A DNA stretch of 64,000 bases from Eurosta solidaginis (GCF_040869045.1 NC_090319.1:390615601-390679600); one strand, 5' to 3'. Shown: positions 8,743-20,616, counted from the first letter of the stretch. Program-made: numbers and translations. The notes: generated by a model not told the origin, from the sequence alone.

Positions 8743-9879
8743 TTGTCAGAAATGTTGACACAAATAACATCGAAGATTGAAGCACAGGAAACACAAATTT
8801 CATCACAACTGGAAGAACAGAAGACATATATGGCATCCCAACTGGAAGAGCAGAAGACATATATGGCATCCCAACTGGAATCACAGGAGGCACGTATTTC
8901 AGAAATGACGTCGCAAGTGCCATCTCAACTGGAAGACCAAAAGACATATATGGCATCTCAATTGGAAGCGCAAGAGGCACGTATATCTAAAATGTCGGCA
9001 GAAATTTTGGAACAGGTATCATCAAAACTGGAAGCGCAGGATGCAAAAATGGGTCAATTTCAGGCAGAAGTAGATGAGTTAAAAGGTCGTATGGAGCAAT
9101 TACAACTAAATCGCCCAGCTGTTTCAGCAAGCAATCCAAAGGTAAAAACACCATCCTTTGACGGTTCTGTTCCTTTCCAGGTCTTTAAGCTACAGTTTGA
9201 GAAGACCGCGGCAGTGAACAACTGGAATGCGGAAGATAAAGTTGCTGCACTCTTCGTAGCATTGAAAGGACCAGCTGCCGAAATTTTACAGACTATTCCA
9301 GAGTACGAGCGGAACAGTTATGAAGCATTGATGGCCGCTGTCGAGAGACGTTACGGAAGCGAGCATAGAAAACAGATATTCCAAATTGAGTTGCAAAACC
9401 GTCACCAAAGAGCGAATGAGACTTTGCAGGAGTTTGCCTCGGATGTTGAAAGGTTGGCACATTTGGCAAATGCGGACGCACCCGTGGAGTATACCGAGAG
9501 GGTAAAAATCCAGAGTTTTATAAATGGCATACGAGATGTGGAAACGAAGCGGGCTACATATGCGAATCCAAAACTAACATTTGCTGAAACGGTATCCCAC
9601 GCACTGACTCAGGAAACAGCGTCACTTTTGAGTAAGCCCGCATACAAAGCTCATCGCGTGGAAGTGGAAAGGCCAGACTGGGTAGACACAATTTTGGAAG
9701 CATTAAAAGGAACGCAGCAGAAAAACGATGGTGCCGTCAAATGCTTTAAATGTGGGAAGCCAGGGCACATTGCACGTTATTGCAGTACCAATCCTAACAG
9801 TTCCAACAATGTGGGTGGTCGTAAACGCAGAGCAGAAGGAGATGAGCAAATCTCCAAGACCACTCAATCGTTAAACTAA
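8743..9879 (+). CDS. Gypsy A gag with repeated coiled-coil N-terminus
   Basis: 378 codons. Residues about 1-125 form heptad-like repeats: QLEEQKTYMAS occurs three times with variants, encoded by 33-42-bp tandem DNA units at about 8806-8990. Then a gag matrix/capsid-like part (FKLQFEKTAAVNNW, FIRGIR-like FINGIRD) and one CCHC zinc knuckle, CFKCGKPGHIARYC, near residue 330. Gag packages element RNA. The frame ends with a TAA at 9877, the protease following in another frame, a common gag-pol arrangement. The coiled-coil repeat number may vary between copies. Confidence 0.85.
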   Translation: MSEMLTQITSKIEAQETQISSQLEEQKTYMASQLEEQKTYMASQLESQEARISEMTSQVPSQLEDQKTYMASQLEAQEARISKMSAEILEQVSSKLEAQDAKMGQFQAEVDELKGRMEQLQLNRPAVSASNPKVKTPSFDGSVPFQVFKLQFEKTAAVNNWNAEDKVAALFVALKGPAAEILQTIPEYERNSYEALMAAVERRYGSEHRKQIFQIELQNRHQRANETLQEFASDVERLAHLANADAPVEYTERVKIQSFINGIRDVETKRATYANPKLTFAETVSHALTQETASLLSKPAYKAHRVEVERPDWVDTILEALKGTQQKNDGAVKCFKCGKPGHIARYCSTNPNSSNNVGGRKRRAEGDEQISKTTQSLN

Positions 9880-9986
9880 AGCGAGTCAGCCGCAAGGGGC
9901 GACAGCTGGCTCCCTCAATTGAATGCCCCATAATCTCTATCTCGCAAATTGGAAGAAGGTCAAGCAATCTTACTGTCGGAGGACAT

Positions 9987-10667
9987 GTGGATGGAAAGGA
10001 ACGGTTACTGACTGTAGATTCGGGTGCATTCCATTCCATCATTCGATTAGATTTAGTCAACAAAAAGATAAGACCATTGCTTGGAGCAAGATTACGTACA
10101 GTCACGGGAGAGGACACCCAGGTAATTGGAGAAGTAGAATGTGAAGTAGCAATTGGGAACGTCACGGTATTACACAATTTTATAGTGGCAGGTATTGTTG
10201 ATGAAATCATAATTGGAGTGGACTTCTTAATCAACCAAGGCATCAAAATCGATATACAAAGCAAGACGATGCGATATAAGAACATGGATGTGCCACTTAA
10301 TTTCGGCTACGAGAGAGGCTACAGCAGTAAACGAGTGCTGGTGGAAAAGAGTCAACAAATACCACCAAAATCAGAAGCAGTCATTTGGGCAAAGGTTGAT
10401 GGAGATTGTGGGACAAACAAATTGTGGGTTGTCGAAGCAGCAAATAAATCAGCACTGAACATACTTGTAGGAAAAACCCTGGCTATGACAAAACAAGATG
10501 GACGTATTCCGGTAAGAGTACTCAATGAGTCCAAGTCACCATTCAATTTGACCAAAGGAGCTATTTTGGGGAGATGCCAAGAGGCCGAAGTAGTTATTAA
10601 CTGTGAACAGCTCCAGGAACATGTTTCATCTAGTAATTCTGATCTTTCAAATGACATAACGGCATAG
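9987..10667 (+). CDS. Gypsy A aspartic protease segment
   Basis: Contains LTVDSGAFHSI, the D-S-G active site of retroelement proteases, followed by IIIGVDFLINQGI, the second conserved protease block. The frame closes at an in-frame TAG at 10665, though the downstream reading frame continues as pol linker, so this stop is probably a mutation. Confidence 0.8.
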   Translation: MDGKERLLTVDSGAFHSIIRLDLVNKKIRPLLGARLRTVTGEDTQVIGEVECEVAIGNVTVLHNFIVAGIVDEIIIGVDFLINQGIKIDIQSKTMRYKNMDVPLNFGYERGYSSKRVLVEKSQQIPPKSEAVIWAKVDGDCGTNKLWVVEAANKSALNILVGKTLAMTKQDGRIPVRVLNESKSPFNLTKGAILGRCQEAEVVINCEQLQEHVSSSNSDLSNDITA

Positions 10668-11795
10668 ACGGATGGTCTAGAGGAAGATTATCAGAGTAAG
10701 GCAAAGCAACTGCTCCTAAAGTACGCAAACATATTTGACCAGGATGGTTCCAAACCAGGCCGCACCAATGTTGTGAAACATCAAATTGACACTGGAGACG
10801 CGAGGCCGATACGTCAAGCTCCACGTAGTGTTCCACTGGCGAAGCGGGAAGTTGTAAGTCAAATTATACAATAAATGAGCGAAAGCGGCGTCATCGAACC
10901 ATCAGCTAGTCCCTGGAGCTCATCGGTAGTACTTGTAAAGAAGAAGGATGGAAAAATGAGGTTTTGCGTGGACTACCGGAAGTTGAATGACGTTACGAAA
11001 AAGGATAGCTACCCATTGCCAAGAATTGACGACACTCTGGACTCGCTATCTGGTACGGAATGCTTTTCCACACTGGACTTGAAAAGCGGCTACTGGCATG
11101 TGGAGGTGAAGGAGGAAGACAAAGAGAAAACAGCCTTCAGCGTCGGAGATGGTCTTTGGCAATTTACAGTAATGCCCTTTGGACTATGTAATGCACCAGC
11201 TACTTTCGAGAGACTCATGGATCAGGTATTGAAAGGAGTACATTGGAAAACATGCTTGGTGTACCTGGACGACATCATCGTATTGGGCAAGAACTTTGAT
11301 GAACATCTTAAAAACTTAGATGAAGTTTTCCAGAGAGTAGCTGGCGCTGGTCTGAAGTTAAGTCCCAAAAAGTGTGCGCTGTTTAAAAAGGAAGTAAATT
11401 ATTTGGGTCACAAGGTAACGACAGAAGGTATCCGTACATCGAATGAAAAGATAGAGGCAGTAAAGGATTGGCCAAGACCGCAGAATCTGCATGAATTGAG
11501 AAGTTTCCTTGGGCTGTGCACATATTACCGCCGATTTGTACCAAATTTTTCCAGCGTAGCCCATAGCCTCCATGAGCTTACAAGAAAAAACAAAGCTTTT
11601 GAATGGAAGAAGGAACAAGAAGTGGCTTTCCAAACATTGAAGGAACGTTTGTGCACTGCCCCAATGTTAGCATATCCGATTACAGGAGCAACATTTATTC
11701 TAGATACAGATGCGAGTGGATATGCTATAGGAGGCGTTTTATCACAACTGGTCGATGGACAGGAGAAGGTAGTTGCACTACTGTGTTACGCGTAG
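10668..11795 (+). pseudogene. Gypsy A reverse transcriptase and start of RNase H
   Basis: After a linker with a TAA at 10872 the frame is open to 11795. RT motifs: VLVKKKDGKMRFCVDYRKLN, LDLKSGYWHV, MPFGLCNAPATF and YLDDIIV (both aspartates present), then FLGLCTYYRRFVPNF. RNase H begins at LDTDASGYAIGGVLS. A small deletion and frameshift near 11770-11795 removes the usual block before NYCVTRRELL. Confidence 0.85.
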
Positions 11796-12687
11796 AGAGC
11801 TGTTGGCATTGGTAGAGTGCATTAAACATTTTCACAAATACCTCTACGTCCAGCGATTCCGTGTCAGGACAGATCACGCAGCGTTGAAATGGCTTCTGCA
11901 GTTCCGTAATCCGGAAGGACAATTGGCACGGTGGATCGAGCGACTACAAAGGTATGACTTTTCTATTGAGCATCGAAAAGGTAGTACCCATGGAAATGCC
12001 GATGCAATGTCACGAAGACCATGTTGTTTGGAATGCAAGCACTGTTCAAAGGCCGAGGCTAAAGAAGACATTATAGATGTCCGGCTAATGACTATAACGT
12101 GTACGGATGAATGGGACAAGGAACAACTAAGAAAGTGTCAGCTAGAAGATACAGATCTGTCACAAGTTATGAAAGGGCTCGAACGAAACGAAAGACCGAG
12201 CAGAGAGGAGATGTCAGCAGAGAGTCCCATTGCCAAGTCATATTGGGCACAGTGGAACAGTTTAGAATTGATATCCGGTTGCTTGCATCGAGTATGGGAG
12301 AGTGAGGATGGTCAATGCAAGAAGAAACTGATAGTTGTTCCCAGAAAGAGGATTCCTGACGTGCTCAGCGAGCTGCACAATGGTCCAAGTGGAGGTCATC
12401 TTGGAATCACGAAGACACTCGAGAAAATTAAGCAGAGATTCTATTGGGTTGGTTGCCGTCAGTCGGTCACCGACTGGATTGCCAATTGCGAGGTATGCAA
12501 CAGAGCGAAAGGGCCTAAAACCCGAAGTCCTGGCCAGATGAAGCAGTATATTTCAGGTGCACCATTTGAAAGGATCGCCATGGATGTCGCAGGTCCATTT
12601 TCTACTAGCAACCGCGGAAACAAATACGTACTGGTGGTTATGGATTATTTCAGTAAATGGCCAGAGGTATACCCAATCCCAAACTAA
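11773..12687 (+). pseudogene. Gypsy A RNase H end and integrase N-terminal half
   Basis: Continues RNase H (TRRELLALVE, RTDHAALKWLL, GNADAMSRRPC) in a shifted frame. Integrase follows with an H-H-C-C zinc finger (ELHNGPSGGHLG ... NCEVCNRAKG) and the first catalytic Asp in IAMDVAGPF. The frame ends at a TAA at 12685 inside the integrase core; pol reads on in the same frame after it. Confidence 0.85.
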
Positions 12688-13440
12688 GAAGCAGAAACAG
12701 TAGCAGAAGTGGTTAAAAACGAATGGGTTGCAAGGTATGGTGTACCAGTGGAGTTACATTCTGACCAAGGCAGGAATTTTGAATCAGCTGTGTTCCTAGA
12801 AATGTGCAAGAAGTTGGGCATTCGAAAAACACGGACAACTGCATTGCACCCTCAGTCCGATGGTATGGTGGAACGTTTCAATAGAACATTGGAGGAGCAT
12901 TTAGGGAAGGTAGTAGACAAGTACCATAAGGACTGGGATACACACATATCATTATTCTTGATGGCCTACCGATCGGCAGTACATGACACAACGGGCCAAA
13001 CTCCCGCCAAGGTAATTTTTGGCAATGACCTTCGACTGTCAGCTGATTTGAAGTTTGGGATAGATGCCGATGCGGAGAGGAATGTCAAGAAATCCACTGG
13101 TGTCTTGGAAGAAGAGCTGAGAGAGATACACAATCTGGTAAGGCAACGAGCAAAGATTATGAGTGACAAGATGAAAGCGAGGTACGATAAAGCAATTAAT
13201 TCGGAAGGGTTTCAGGAAGGAGATTTGGTGCTGCTATACAACCCACAACGAAAAAAAGGTTTGTCCCCGAAATTGCAGTGTAACTGGGAAGGCCCATACA
13301 AAGTTGTAAAACAGATCAACGATGTAGTGTACCGCATACAAACCACTACCAAACCACGAACCAAAATGAAAGTGGTTCATTTGGAGAGATTAGCAGCGTT
13401 TAGATCGAGAGATTTGTCTGATCGGGACGATCAGACTTAG
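12688..13440 (+). pseudogene. Gypsy A integrase C-terminal half
   Basis: Carries LHSDQGRNFES (second catalytic Asp) and DGMVERFNRTL (catalytic Glu), then a C-terminal part with GDLVLLYNPQR and WEGPYKVVK, the chromatin/DNA-binding region of gypsy integrases. Ends at TAG 13438 just before the polypurine tract and LTR. Confidence 0.85.
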
Positions 13441-13451
13441 GTGGAGGGCAG

Positions 13452-14042
13452 TGTCACGGATATTACCATCACTAAGCTATACCATCACTAAGGCCATGCT
13501 AAGCGGTATTTACGTCAATAATCAAATCATGTATACACATATATAAGGCAGCCGAGAGATTTCACACACAGATGCATTTACTTATACGCCTATGTGTGTG
13601 CGAGAGACTGTAAACTACAAACTCACATACATCTGAGAGACGCTGAAAAGTAGACAATTGTAAACAAGTAGAAACTATATGAGAACTATAAATACACGAA
13701 ATAGTTGGTAAGTTCTGGAAATAGAAGAGCCTAGATGTATGCAGCGTAAACTATAAAAGCGGCGCAAGCGAGTAAAAAGTAATTCAGCTTGATTTGAGTT
13801 GTCAAGCAGTTACGACTAGGACGATATCTAGCGAGCAATAGCAGTATTATTTTGAAAGTCAGTTTCATTTAAGCTATCAGTTTGGTTATTAAGCTATTCG
13901 TTGCAGAGTTTGAGTGTTATTGTGAAGTATTTTAATAAAGGCCATTTTTCCATTATTCAATATTGGAGTTATTTATTCAACAGTTTAGCGATACGAACCT
14001 AGCAAAAGGGCAAATAAGAGGATTTGCAGCAAATTCGTTACA
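13452..14042 (+). repeat. Gypsy A 3' LTR
   Basis: Begins TGTCACGGATATTACC directly after the purine tract GGTGGAGGGCAG and ends CAAATTCGTTACA (TG...CA). An AATAAA signal lies at about 13934. Length 591 bp. The end is set by the TG/CA rule because no second LTR is present for comparison. Confidence 0.65.
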
Positions 14043-14049
14043 ATAGTGT

Positions 14050-14290
14050 AAGCCGATCGTTGCTCGTTTTTAACGATTGTAATCACTACACGGTGTTTAT
14101 TGGACTGTGGGTACTCCATTGATTACTCTGATGTAATGCGGAGCTGGAGTATGTGGTCCAGTCCTAGGACATCGCAATGTTAATTGGACGATATTTTTTG
14201 TATGAATTGTGGTTAATTTTGGGGCACTCGGTTGGTCCATAACGAGTACTCCATACATGTATGCATGGAGTACTCGCGATTTTTGCAGGG
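14050..14290 (-). mobile_element. Truncated MITE (CCCTGC family), copy 3
   Basis: Shares ATCGTTGCTCGTTTTTAACG, CCTAGGACATCGCAATGTTA and the end GGAGTACTCGCG...TTTTTGCAGGG with the two 667-bp copies at 20617 and 24128. It is followed by TA (14291-14292) and lies in the LTR of gypsy element B. The left end is lost next to gypsy A. Internal parts are also missing. Confidence 0.65.
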
Positions 14291-14293
14291 TAA

Positions 14294-14336
14294 TAGCACG
14301 TTCCCGACACAATGTTACAATAATGGTGCGTTTACA
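14294..14336 (-). repeat. Gypsy B 3' LTR remnant
   Basis: In element orientation it starts TGTAAACGCACCATTATTG and runs to the MITE insertion. The matching start of the other LTR is at 19846 downward (TGTAAACATACCATTATTG). Confidence 0.6.
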
Positions 14337-14390
14337 ACTCGGCCAAACCTGACACATGATCGGCCTCGATCAAATTACTGAAGGGCAGTC

Positions 14391-15445
14391 CTAACAAATT
14401 TCTAGTGGATCCTGTTCTGTATTCTCGTCGCACACCAGCGGTGGTTGACACCACTTTTTCATTCTATAAGCTTCAATAACTCCGTCATAGGGTAGTTGAG
14501 TAAGCTGGCAATTGTCAATATCGCGTACTGCATAAAGTCCCTTATATGGGGGCACGAACTTTTTGTTACTTCCGGCAGTATTTTCAACATTTCTTATTAC
14601 AACAAAGTCCCCCACATTATACGTCTTACTTTGGATACCATTTTTAGCGAACCTCGCGGAGTCGTACTGCTGTCTGGCGGCAATTGAGGGAGAGGCATCC
14701 ATGCGGATGCGACCTAAGTCTCTCCCTGCATCGGGATTCACCTTGTCTTGAAAATATTCCGTGAATTCGTCAATAATGACCCCTCGTTGCTCAACTCCGA
14801 ACAAGAGTCTGCTCGGGGTATCTCGACAGGTGCTATGCATGGAATTGTTAATATCATACTCGGCCTCTAGTAATTTCTTAACCCAATCGTCGTGGGTAAT
14901 AGGATCAGTCAACTTTCCCAACATGCTCTTTAGTACTCTGTTTACCCTTTCCACCTGTCCATTCGCTTGGGGAGACGCCACGGCCACTTTAACATGGGAA
15001 ATATTCCATTTTGTCACGAACGAACTGAACTCAAGGGATGTAAAGCATGTGCCTCTGTCGCTAATGATTCGTCTAGGCCTACTATAATAATTGAAATACT
15101 TATCAAGGGCAGCGGTGACCTCTCGGGTGCTAGCCGAATTGGTTGGATATAGTTTAACGTATTTGGTAAACGCGTCGATGACGACTAAGATATGCTTCCT
15201 TTTGGACCTAAGTGACGGCAGTGGTCTATATGAATAGTGTCGAATGGTAGTGAGACTTTGGGGATGGGATGCAAAGCTCTTTCTTTAGTCCGCGGTGGAG
15301 TCGCATACATTATGCACTTCAGGCAATTTCTAATGAATTTTTCAACTTTTTGTCGCATGCTTGGAAACCAGTAAAACAACTTAAGCTTGTCTACCGTCTT
15401 CTCCACAGATATATGCCCTAATTTTTCGTGTATTGACCGTATCAC
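14391..15445 (-). pseudogene. Gypsy B integrase
   Basis: 15445-15185 gives the H-H-C-C finger (IHEKLGHISVEKT ... NCLKCIMY) and the first catalytic Asp region (IHIDHCRHLG). 15017-14391 gives SPQANGQVERVNRVLK with the catalytic Glu and a C-terminal part (YNVGDFVVIRNVE). The two parts are in different frames; the stretch between them reads SDRGTCFTS with the second Asp. Frameshifted and inactive. Confidence 0.8.
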
Positions 15446-15448
15446 GTT

Positions 15449-16934
15449 CTATTGCATTTCCTGGGGCACGTATAGAGCAATCCTTTTGTATCGACCCTTC
15501 CTATACACAACCCGATCTACTAAGCTATATTTTTCGCTCTCTGAATGTTCTAACTGGCCCCGGATGGAACTTATTTCTTTATCTCGTTCCTGGGCAACCT
15601 GTATCTGGAACCCAACATCATCGGTGTTCACAACTAGGGCTATTTGCCTTCTACTAAGGGCGTCAACATGTGGCTTGGCTATTCCTCTTTTATGTTTTAT
15701 TTTGTAGTTGTAATTTTCGAGCTCGAGGGCCCACCTGGCTATTCGAGGGTTGAGTTGTTTTCTCTCAAGCGTCATTGTGAGAGAGTTACAATCAGTAATG
15801 ATTATGAAAAGTATACCCTCCAAATAGGTTCTAAACCTTCTAAGCGCGTATATGATGGACAAAGTCTCAAGGTCAAAGCTGTGAGTAGCCGTTTTAGAGA
15901 AGTACGAAACTGGATGGAATCACTTATCGTCTTGACGTTACAGTAATACTGCACCACATCCTATGCTACTAGCGTCGCAGTGAAGTTCCGTTTCCTTCGT
16001 CGGATTAAATATTGACAATACAGGACTTTTGGTTAATCTGGATTTAAGTTCATTAAAGGCGTCAAGGAATTTTATATCAAAGTCAAAAGGAGAGTTTCTA
16101 GAGTAGATTCTGTAAAGGCTTGGCTATTTGGAAGAAGGACGACACAAAAAGGCGGAATTAAGAGGAAAGTCCGATACAGGACTGTAACTGTTTAGCATTT
16201 GTCGGAACAGGGAAATTCTGAATACTTTTAATATGAGAACCATTTTGCAGTATTCCTGATCGTGATACGATGTATCCTAAATAATCTATCTCGTCATATA
16301 CGAACCTACATTTCCCGAGATTGAGCTTCAGTGCCCGCAGGGTAAGCCGTTCTAATACTAACCTAAGACGGGCCTTGTGCTCTTCAAAATCCTGAGTCGC
16401 TATAATGATGTCATCCATGTAAATTATCATCTTTCTAGTTTCGATCAAATCCCTTAAAATATTATTGATAAATCGTTGAAATACGGCAGGAGCATTTTTC
16501 AGCCCAAACGGCATTTTCAAGTATTCATATTGGCCGTGAGGCGTTACGAAAGCAGTCAAGGGAACGGATTCGGAAGCCATTTGCACTTGGTGGAAGCCAC
16601 TTTTCAAATCTAAAACCGAAAAGTAGTTCTTATTTTCCAAGTACTCTATACATTCATCTATAAGGGGCAGTGGGTAATTGTCCCTGACCGTAATTTTATT
16701 CAATGCCCTATAGTCCACGCACATGCGGACTTTACCATTTTTCTTCTTAACTAGCACTATTGCTGATGCGTATGGTGAATCACTAGGTCTTATGATTCCA
16801 TCTCGACAAAGTTCATCAATGATGGTTTGAACTTGATTTCTCTTCGAATAGGAAAGTCTACGCGGCGCACAATGAAAAGGTACATCGGTCGTCAAATGTA
16901 TCTTCATTTCGTATTTATAAGGTTCTTGTCTCAT
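15449..16934 (-). pseudogene. Gypsy B reverse transcriptase and RNase H
   Basis: 16934-16158: RT with VLVKKKNGKVRMCVDYRALN, LDLKSGFHQVQM, MPFGLKNAPAVFQ and YMDDIII. 15862-15449: RNase H end with YALRRFRTYLEG, TDCNSLTMT and PHVDALSRRQ. The connecting 15863-16157 is readable only with shifts (LHCDASSIGCGA visible). Confidence 0.85.
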
Positions 16935-17101
16935 ATCAGGATTGAGATACGTATTCTCTATAAGTTTCTCTAAATCTTTTTGCTGGTATTTAGTTAGTTT
17001 AGTATCTATGTTTATATTCTTCTCATCTTCCGGGATGTCAATGCAAAAAATATCAGGTACGTCGACCGCTGTATCGGCAGTGGTATTATAATCAACCTTA
17101 G

Positions 17102-19028
17102 CTAAGGAGTCAGTGACAGCATCACTTTCATGTTTTTTCTCAATGGGTGTTTTAGTTTTGTAACCTCGAAGTGTGCGTCGGAATCAGTTACAAACTTCTG
17201 TACTTCATTCAAGCTATGATTATTGACAATATTTCTAATATATAAAAGTTTCTTCTTAGTATATCTCTTTCTCATATTAGTGAGTCTAATATCAAACTTG
17301 CTAAGAAAGTCTCGTCCCAAAATAACTGGCATATTCATATTCTTATCTTCAATAACGTTTGAGGAATTCAATATTACATTTAATTTTGAAAAGTATTTTG
17401 ATTCTGCATCCACCGATACCTTTGTAACCAGGGATTTCATCGGGGCTGAAGTTTGGCCACAGTTGTTTTGGGATGGAGGACAATTTAATTAAATTAATAG
17501 GACTGCCGGTATCAAAAAAGGAAACAACGTTAATAGCGATTAATTTTATAGGAGTTTTGAAAACTATAATCACTGAATTATATTCGCCGATGACATCAAC
17601 TGGTTCATGTTGTTGTTGTTCATCTTCGTATCCGGTGACTGTTGCTATTTCCCGCTTCCTCAGTATCTTGGCCGGGTTTGGACAAGAACGGTGGTCATGG
17701 CCCATCTGCCAACATTTAAAGCAAGAGCCATCTGGCCGTGTTTGGAATGGACAGTTTGGCTTTATGACCCCTTTCCTAGAACAATTGTAACATTTTAGTT
17801 TTTCAGCTTGCTTTTGCTCTATCTGCCGTTGGTTGGATAGTTGCGTCCGATGGTTGGGTGGTTGTGTCAAACCTGACATGAAATACTTGTGTTGATATTG
17901 GTTGATCAACGCCTTCAGCTCCTCCACATTTCGTGCCGTCATGAGGATTTCGATATGTGGAGTTGGGTTACCAATGCCATCTATAATAAAGCCTATCAGT
18001 TCCGTTTCGTCGATATTGGTTCGTTTACCAATCGCCTGCATGGTGAGCGTATAGCAGTGGAGTGATTCCTCCTTCTTTCGCCAGCGTTGTTGCGCGAGCA
18101 TTTTGTACACCTCTTGTCGGGTGATTCCCATGTCCAATTCATTGAGTAGCGCCCTCTTCAGTGCTTGGTAGCTTATTGCTGACGTAGTCGACAAGAACAC
18201 CCGGGCTGTCCCGTAAGTGAACGGCGTAGAGCGAGCAAGCGGAAATTCTCATCTGCACCTGAGGAGTCCATAATCTCGAGGTCACGAAGGAAATTATGTA
18301 CAGGATAGGTGACGTCATCCCCATTGAACTTGGGGAGAGCGTGTTCGATATCGCCAAATTGCAGGCGGTTTTGGTAAAAACGCTTTGGAGGTTTTTCCAT
18401 TTCCTGAATTTGTCTTTGCAATAACAAAATTTCCAAACCTTTTTTTAGAGCTATAACCTCGGACTAATTCGGCGTGCTTGGCGTCGGCGGCACTACACAT
18501 GGCGATGTTGTCAGTGGTATTGATATCGGTGGCTATGAGACTAGTGGCAGCAGCGGAGTCGTTAGCGGCGGCGATGTTGGTGACGGCAGCAATGTTATCA
18601 TAAACGGCAGCTACGTCAGTGGCGTCATTGACGGCGATTATATTGGTGGCGGCAGGAGTGCTATTGACAGTGGCGATAGTATTGGTAACGGCAGTGATAA
18701 TAATGGTTGCGCCAGTGACGTCAGTATTGGCACCTATGCCACCAGTTAAGGCAGTGGCAGCATTAGGGGAATTAGCGGCAGCGTTATGGGTGGTTCCAAT
18801 CGCACCAGTTTCACGATTGGAGGTGATGTTAGTGGATGTTGAATGAGCGGTCGCTCCTGGCGATGGCAAAGTCCAATCGTTGTTATCACCCACTACATTA
18901 TTCAAAAGTTTTCGTAGTTGCTGTAGCGTAGCTGATGGTGGAAAATGTATTCCTGCCTGTCGCAAGGCGTTCATGACATCTTCCCTAGTATTTGGCACGT
19001 TGATTTTATATATAATATTATTTTTCAT
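17102..19028 (-). pseudogene. Gypsy B gag and protease
   Basis: Gag is spread over three frames (19028-18315, 18436-18173, 18200-17349). The start MKNNIIYKINVPNTREDVM opens a small alpha-helical domain, followed by a long Ala/Thr/Asn-rich simple stretch (about residues 70-190) encoded by near-repetitive DNA at 18460-18830. Two zinc knuckles follow: CYNCSRKGVIKPNC, where the His ligand is replaced by Val, and an intact CFKCWQMGHDHRSC. The protease shows FFDTGSPINLI with the D-T-G triad. 17102-17440 carries a further protease block, MPVILGRDFLSKF. Confidence 0.75.
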
Positions 19029-19946
19029 TTTTTCCGGGTGAACCTCACACCTGAGTTGTAAATTTGAGTAAATTAACTTTCTATGTTAAGGGATCCAAAC
19101 CGATTAATAAAGCACGCTTTTAGTTTTTCACCGAATCGATTGATAGTGGCGAACCGGAAGTTCGCCCTCTACTTCTTTTTTATTTTTCTTATTCGTTACA
19201 TAGTTGCATTTTTATTTAAACATAGATCAGAGTCTGCTTTTCTTATACTGTTTTCACACAGAAACTTAATGATCTCATTTCACCTTCTAATGAAATCGTA
19301 AATTTTTTGCTTTCACACAGAAGTAACTGCTCGATTAGTATGAAGGATGAAATGTCAAGCGAATAAAATGACAATGCTATATGACAAGGTGGCAGCATGG
19401 TGACATACCTACAAACAAAAAAAATTCCATGTACTTGTAATTTCGATGGACAAATGTCAAAATCGTACTGCGCCGGAAGTTGATGTATCAAATCAAATAA
19501 AAAAGGTTATAATCAGCTGTTCCATGCGGCCACCTTGTATCGTTCCGCCATGCAGACAATGACATTTACTTTGACAAATGACATTTTTAAGCACTGAACA
19601 CACCAAAAACTAAGAAGCGGAACGCGGCCAACAGAGTTGCATTGTGCTTTTGACTTCATTAGGCATTCGATTAGCTACTAATGAAATAATTATAGATTCG
19701 AATTTTGTAGGGAAGATTAGGCTCAATAAGCGTCTTAATGTAGAAAACTGCCTTTATTATTCAATAAGCCGTCTGTGTGAGAATAGTATTAGTCTGTACA
19801 TAATACCACGTTCCCGACACAATGTTACAATAATGGTATGTTTACAAATGTATAACTTCCAATCTACTCCGCTAACCAAATTTAAACATCCCTTTTTCAT
19901 ATTCAATAATACAAATTGCACATACGCTTGTTAAAAATGATTTTAA
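19029..19946 (-). other. Gypsy B 5' untranslated region and probable 5' LTR
   Basis: The LTR start is at 19846 (minus strand TGTAAACATACC) and contains an AATAAA-like signal in GAATAATAAAGGCAG. The LTR end and primer-binding site could not be placed; a TACA at about 19710 is one candidate for the LTR end. No coding sequence is visible between it and the gag start at 19028. 19847-19946 is unassigned. Confidence 0.4.
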
Positions 19947-20475
19947 GGCTGTAGTTACCCACCGTCGTATGTAACGTACGTATACGTATGCCGTTCGTAC
20001 ACACATTTGAGCGAAATTTATGCCCGTAGTGGCATCGAAAAAAATGTTGCTATTGACCTGTTTGAATGCATGCTTATGGAAACATCAACTTCTTCTATTT
20101 TAATTTTTGATTTTGTAAAAGGCTGGAATTAATATTAAATAAGTATAAATATATAACATATTTATAATCTGCACTTTTACATAATTATTTCGAATTATTT
20201 TCACAATTCTTCAAACTTCAATTACGTGTTTTAGCATAAAATTGCAAACTTTTAAAAATTAGCGAACAAAAGGTGACTAGGCAACTCTGTCTAGTGAGAG
20301 AGCGATCTGCTGACACGTTGTTACAGAAAAAATCGAAATTGTTTTATTTCTACGGTCCAGGCTACGTACGTACGTGCGTTGGACGTCGGTGAGTTTTCGT
20401 ATATATTGCACATTCATAAGACAGGTCGTGTCAGCTGACCCGTTTTTTGTACGTACGTTCGTGGGTAACTGCGGC
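19947..20475. mobile_element. TTAA-flanked inverted-repeat element
   Basis: TTAA lies at both borders (19943-19946 and 20476-20479). Ends are imperfect inverted repeats: GGCTGTAGTTACCCAC on the left and GTGGGTAACTGCGGC on the right, with CGTACGTAC-rich subterminal DNA. TTAA is the piggyBac target, but the ends do not start CCC, so the family is open. Non-coding, 529 bp. Confidence 0.6.
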
Positions 20476-20616
20476 TTAAAAGAGATCGCTATAGCTGATT
20501 CAAAAATTCACTGAAAGTTCAAAATCGATGTATCTCCCATCACTACTGCATAGAGCTGACAAATATAAATGCATGTCCTCGCGTTCCAATGGACAGTGAT
20601 CCAGATACCGATGATA

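Larger units (their letters stand above)
8548..14042 (+). mobile_element. Ty3/gypsy element A, 5'-truncated
   Basis: The order gag, protease, RT, RNase H, integrase, 3' LTR is that of a Ty3/gypsy element. No copy of the 3' LTR precedes gag. 8548-8742 is probably 5' untranslated sequence (no frame, no LTR match). Pol is broken by three stops and one small deletion, so this copy is dead. Confidence 0.85.

Noticed and set aside
13600..13900. Possible separate gene or promoter in the A+T-balanced stretch after gypsy A pol
   Set aside because: It lies between polypurine tract and CA end and fits the LTR; no frame.
18474..18749. Plus-strand 91-codon Gly/Val/Ser-rich frame
   Set aside because: Mirror of the repetitive gypsy B gag stretch on the other strand; simple composition, no family.
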